DNA of 14,038 nt, taken from an uncultured Christensenella sp. Lineage in GTDB: Bacteria; Bacillota; Clostridia; Christensenellales; Borkfalkiaceae. Below are positions 12,671-14,038 of this stretch, one piece after another. How positions within the stretch are numbered: the stretch's first letter is position 1; each line of letters begins with the position of its first letter. The position numbers and the translations under genes were made by a program. The stretch covers positions 1 to 14,038 of the forward strand of contig CAJTVA010000035.1 in assembly GCA_910579585.1 (NCBI GenBank), written 5' to 3'. Below the pieces are notes generated by a model. It worked only from the letters and a program-made list of their open reading frames with translations. It made no database searches and had not been told where the DNA came from.

Positions 12671-13675
12671 TTACTCCGAATTTTCGGCGGTTTCGCCGAT
12701 TTTTTCATCATTCGGCGGGTCGTCGGGCGAGGGCTTTAACTTTCTTTCTCCGAATTTGTTTATAACGAATATCCCTGCGCACACCAAAACCAGTGCGGGC
12801 AGCGTGAACCAGCTAAGGCTTTTGTCTGTTTCGTACGGGTTTAAAAGCGAGAAAACCGCGCCGAAAACGGGATTGGTGCTCTTGAAAACCGCGACTTTCG
12901 AAACGGGATTGTAGCGTAAAAGCACGCCCTGTAAGGTGAACGCGCACGCAGACAAAAAGGCGAGATATAAAAGCATAAACGCCGCGCCTACGTCGACGTG
13001 AGGAATCGTTCCGCCACTGCTTGCGCCGATGATAATAAGGATAATTCCGCCGAGAAAGAATTGGTATCCGCAAAGCGCGGTAGTGTCCTCGTGTTTTGAA
13101 AAGATTTTCACAAGCCCTGCGGCAATGGCGGAGGACAGCCCCGAAAATATCACGAAGCCCTCGCCGAGAATCGAAAACGAGAATGAAAAATCCCCGCTGA
13201 TATTAATAAGAATAACTCCGCCGAAGCCAAGAACGCACCCTAAAAGCTTAATAAGGTTGAATTTTTCGGTGCGGAAGAGAAAGCACGCGGCAATGATTGT
13301 GAAGAATACGCCAAGCCCGTTCAGGACCGATGCTTTCACGCCCGCCGTGTTTGCAAGCCCTATATAGAAAAAGGTATATTGCAGTACGGTCTGAAACAGG
13401 CTTACAAGCCCTACGCGCCAAAGATTTTTGGGTTTGGGGAAAAGGAACTTTCTCTTTAATATGCACCCGAAAACTATGACGAGCACGCCCGCAAGCGTGA
13501 ACCGCGTACCCGCGAACAGCATTAATGAGGGCACGCTTTCGGTATCTATTTCAAAAAGCTTATAACCTATTTTTACGCAAGGGAAAGCGCTGCCCCATAA
13601 AAGGCAGCAAAAGATTGCGCATATGCACACTATATAGGTTTTAGAGAAAAATCTCTCTTTATCTTTTATAAGCAC
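12671..13675 (-). CDS. EamA/DMT-superfamily transporter, 10 membrane helices
   Basis: An inner-membrane protein of about 334 residues in the drug/metabolite transporter superfamily. It shows the two tandem EamA domains, five hydrophobic helices each. The first opens with CAIFCCLLWGSAFPCVKIGY, the classic EamA N-terminal motif, and includes GLANTAGVKASVLN near the helix 3-4 region. The second begins near GEGFVIFSGLSSAIAAGLVKI and includes FKSTNPVFGAVFSLL. The C-terminus is a hydrophilic, acidic, Pro-rich tail. The substrate (metabolite efflux or uptake) cannot be told. The frame extends to a TTG at 13693, but that codon lies inside the spacer of a good promoter (TTGCCT-17-TATAAT), so it is unlikely to be in the message. 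I place the start at the GTG at 13675, which coincides with the predicted transcription start; a GTG at 13630 is the other option. No ribosome site is clear for any of them. Confidence 0.85.
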   Translation of the reverse strand: MLIKDKERFFSKTYIVCICAIFCCLLWGSAFPCVKIGYKLFEIDTESVPSLMLFAGTRFTLAGVLVIVFGCILKRKFLFPKPKNLWRVGLVSLFQTVLQYTFFYIGLANTAGVKASVLNGLGVFFTIIAACFLFRTEKFNLIKLLGCVLGFGGVILINISGDFSFSFSILGEGFVIFSGLSSAIAAGLVKIFSKHEDTTALCGYQFFLGGIILIIIGASSGGTIPHVDVGAAFMLLYLAFLSACAFTLQGVLLRYNPVSKVAVFKSTNPVFGAVFSLLNPYETDKSLSWFTLPALVLVCAGIFVINKFGERKLKPSPDDPPNDEKIGETAENSE

Positions 13676-13681
13676 CTTATT

Positions 13682-13710
13682 ATTATATTGCAAATAAAAA
13701 AATTAGGCAA
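13682..13710 (-). promoter_or_regulatory. promoter of the EamA transporter gene
   Basis: Minus strand TTGCCT (13710-13705), 17-bp spacer, TATAAT (13687-13682); predicted transcription start near 13675. The -35 box lies inside the terminator stem of the upstream repressor gene and the spacer contains that terminator's T-tract. Confidence 0.65.
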
Positions 13711-13725
13711 TTAAAATCGCCTAAT
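13696..13725 (-). terminator. intrinsic terminator of the XRE regulator gene
   Basis: Minus strand ATTAGGC (13725-13719) pairs with GCCTAAT (13708-13702), extendable inwards by about three pairs around a TTTA loop, followed by a T7 run. The TAG stop codon of the regulator is part of the stem. Confidence 0.82.
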
Positions 13726-13933
13726 CTTTAAGTCCTAATATCTCGTCCGACGAAACGTCAAGTATTTCGCAAAGCTTTGCGAACGTATCTATTGACGGGA
13801 ATTTGTCGCAATGTAAATACTTGCTGATAGTGGAGGGATTTACGCCAAGCTGTTTAGCTATTTCTTTTTTGGGAATAGTGCTCGTTAAAATAGCTTCGCG
13901 TAAATTTTTTTGAATTTCCGTAATTGTCGCCAT
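13721..13933 (-). CDS. XRE-family helix-turn-helix regulator
   Basis: A 70-residue protein that is almost entirely one XRE/Cro-type DNA-binding domain. The helix-turn-helix is at about residues 21-42 (PKKEIAKQLGVNPSTISKYL), followed by the typical FPSIDTFAKLCEILDVSSDEILGL end of HTH_3 domains. There is no effector or oligomerisation domain, so it resembles small phage- or toxin-antitoxin-type repressors and minimal chromosomal regulators. No Shine-Dalgarno precedes the ATG (the upstream run is TTATTTTTT), suggesting low translation. Directly upstream is a divergent consensus promoter whose spacer is a perfect TGTACA palindrome, a good candidate for its operator, and a further GTACAA half-site lies 30 bp away near its own predicted start. 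Autoregulation plus repression of a rightward gene outside the window is my inference. Confidence 0.9.
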   Translation of the reverse strand: MATITEIQKNLREAILTSTIPKKEIAKQLGVNPSTISKYLHCDKFPSIDTFAKLCEILDVSSDEILGLKD

Positions 13934-13966
13934 AAAAAATAATTAGCACAACGTACAATTTTTTAG

Positions 13967-13995
13967 TTGACATTTGTACAGTGTACAAATATAAT
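13967..13995 (+). promoter_or_regulatory. perfect consensus sigma-A promoter reading off the window
   Basis: TTGACA (13967-13972), 17-bp spacer, TATAAT (13990-13995): 12 of 12 consensus bases with ideal spacing. Expected start near 14002. No complete gene follows in the remaining bases: the ATG at 14002 meets a stop after five codons, and the ATG at 14017 stays open to the window end without a ribosome site. Confidence 0.88.
13973..13989. promoter_or_regulatory. palindromic operator filling the promoter spacer
   Basis: TTTGTACA-G-TGTACAAA is a perfect 8-bp inverted repeat with a 1-bp centre, occupying exactly the spacer between the consensus -35 and -10 boxes. A third GTACAA half-site sits at 13953-13958, in the same orientation as 13983-13988 and 30 bp from it, about three helical turns. 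A repressor bound here would block RNA polymerase directly. The adjacent XRE regulator is the obvious candidate, by position only. Confidence 0.75.
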
Positions 13996-14010
13996 ATAAG
14001 TATGCTTGTT

Positions 14011-14036
14011 GAAATATGATTTTTTTCATCAATTTC
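14011..14036 (+). other. AU-rich hairpin in the leader of the rightward transcript
   Basis: GAAAT-A-TGAT (14011-14020) can pair with ATCA-ATTTC (14028-14036), nine pairs with a single bulged A and a 7-nt T-rich loop. It falls about 10 nt after the predicted transcription start. It is weak, and the window ends here, so whether it is a leader structure or the start of a larger element cannot be told. Confidence 0.35.
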
Positions 14037-14038
14037 TA

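Noticed and set aside
1..14038. A defence system, CRISPR array, insertion sequence, prophage block or biosynthetic cluster
   Set aside because: All thirteen genes are housekeeping, envelope, transport or small-regulator genes; no nuclease/helicase defence sets, transposase, integrase, regularly spaced repeats or synthetase domains are visible. Only the switch at the right edge hints at something beyond the window.

Overview
The window looks like an ordinary chromosomal segment of a low-to-mid GC Bacillota bacterium, most likely an uncultured Clostridia-type organism. The pointers are the secG-rnr-smpB gene order typical of Gram-positives, strong AGGAGG-type ribosome binding sites, near-consensus sigma-A promoters (TTGACA/TATAAT with 17-bp spacers), a DUF1540 protein, a LemA/DUF2207 pair and a MetA carrying Glu111. 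The lineage is inference; no rRNA or other taxonomic marker is present. Thirteen protein genes are supported. I see no tRNA, rRNA, CRISPR array, insertion sequence or recognisable defence system.

Layout. Left edge (1-960): a tiny Cys-rich DUF1540 gene diverges from rplI (ribosomal protein L9), which has its own promoter; a perfect 17-bp hairpin separates rplI from the convergent unknown gene at 958-1452. Block 1653-4693 (minus strand) is a compact operon of zinc-ribbon Nudix hydrolase, LemA and DUF2207 membrane protein, ending in an intrinsic terminator at 1521-1566. Its promoter is back-to-back with a rightward promoter driving a two-gene unit: a UAP1-like sugar-nucleotide pyrophosphorylase and an HtrA-like trypsin-fold lipoprotein. 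That unit ends at a 19-bp bidirectional terminator facing metA.

The minus-strand block 7531-12585 reads secG, rnr, smpB, metY, metA. secG has an excellent extended -10 promoter. An intrinsic terminator sits between secG and rnr, so much of the secG transcript should stop before RNase R. smpB and metY are separated by a 125-bp leader that contains a second, nearly identical copy of the last 35 bp of smpB, in frame with smpB. metY and metA are 5 bp apart and together give direct sulfhydrylation methionine synthesis (homoserine to O-acetylhomoserine to homocysteine). Thus ribosome rescue/RNA decay genes and methionine genes share one strand and possibly one transcript.

Right edge (12671-14038): an EamA-family transporter, preceded by a small XRE-type repressor gene. 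To the right of the repressor is a perfect consensus sigma-A promoter pointing off the window, whose whole 17-bp spacer is a perfect palindrome (TTTGTACA-G-TGTACAAA). This looks like a repressor-controlled switch whose target gene lies outside the window. It and the duplicated smpB tail are the two features most worth following; most of the rest is recognisable housekeeping.
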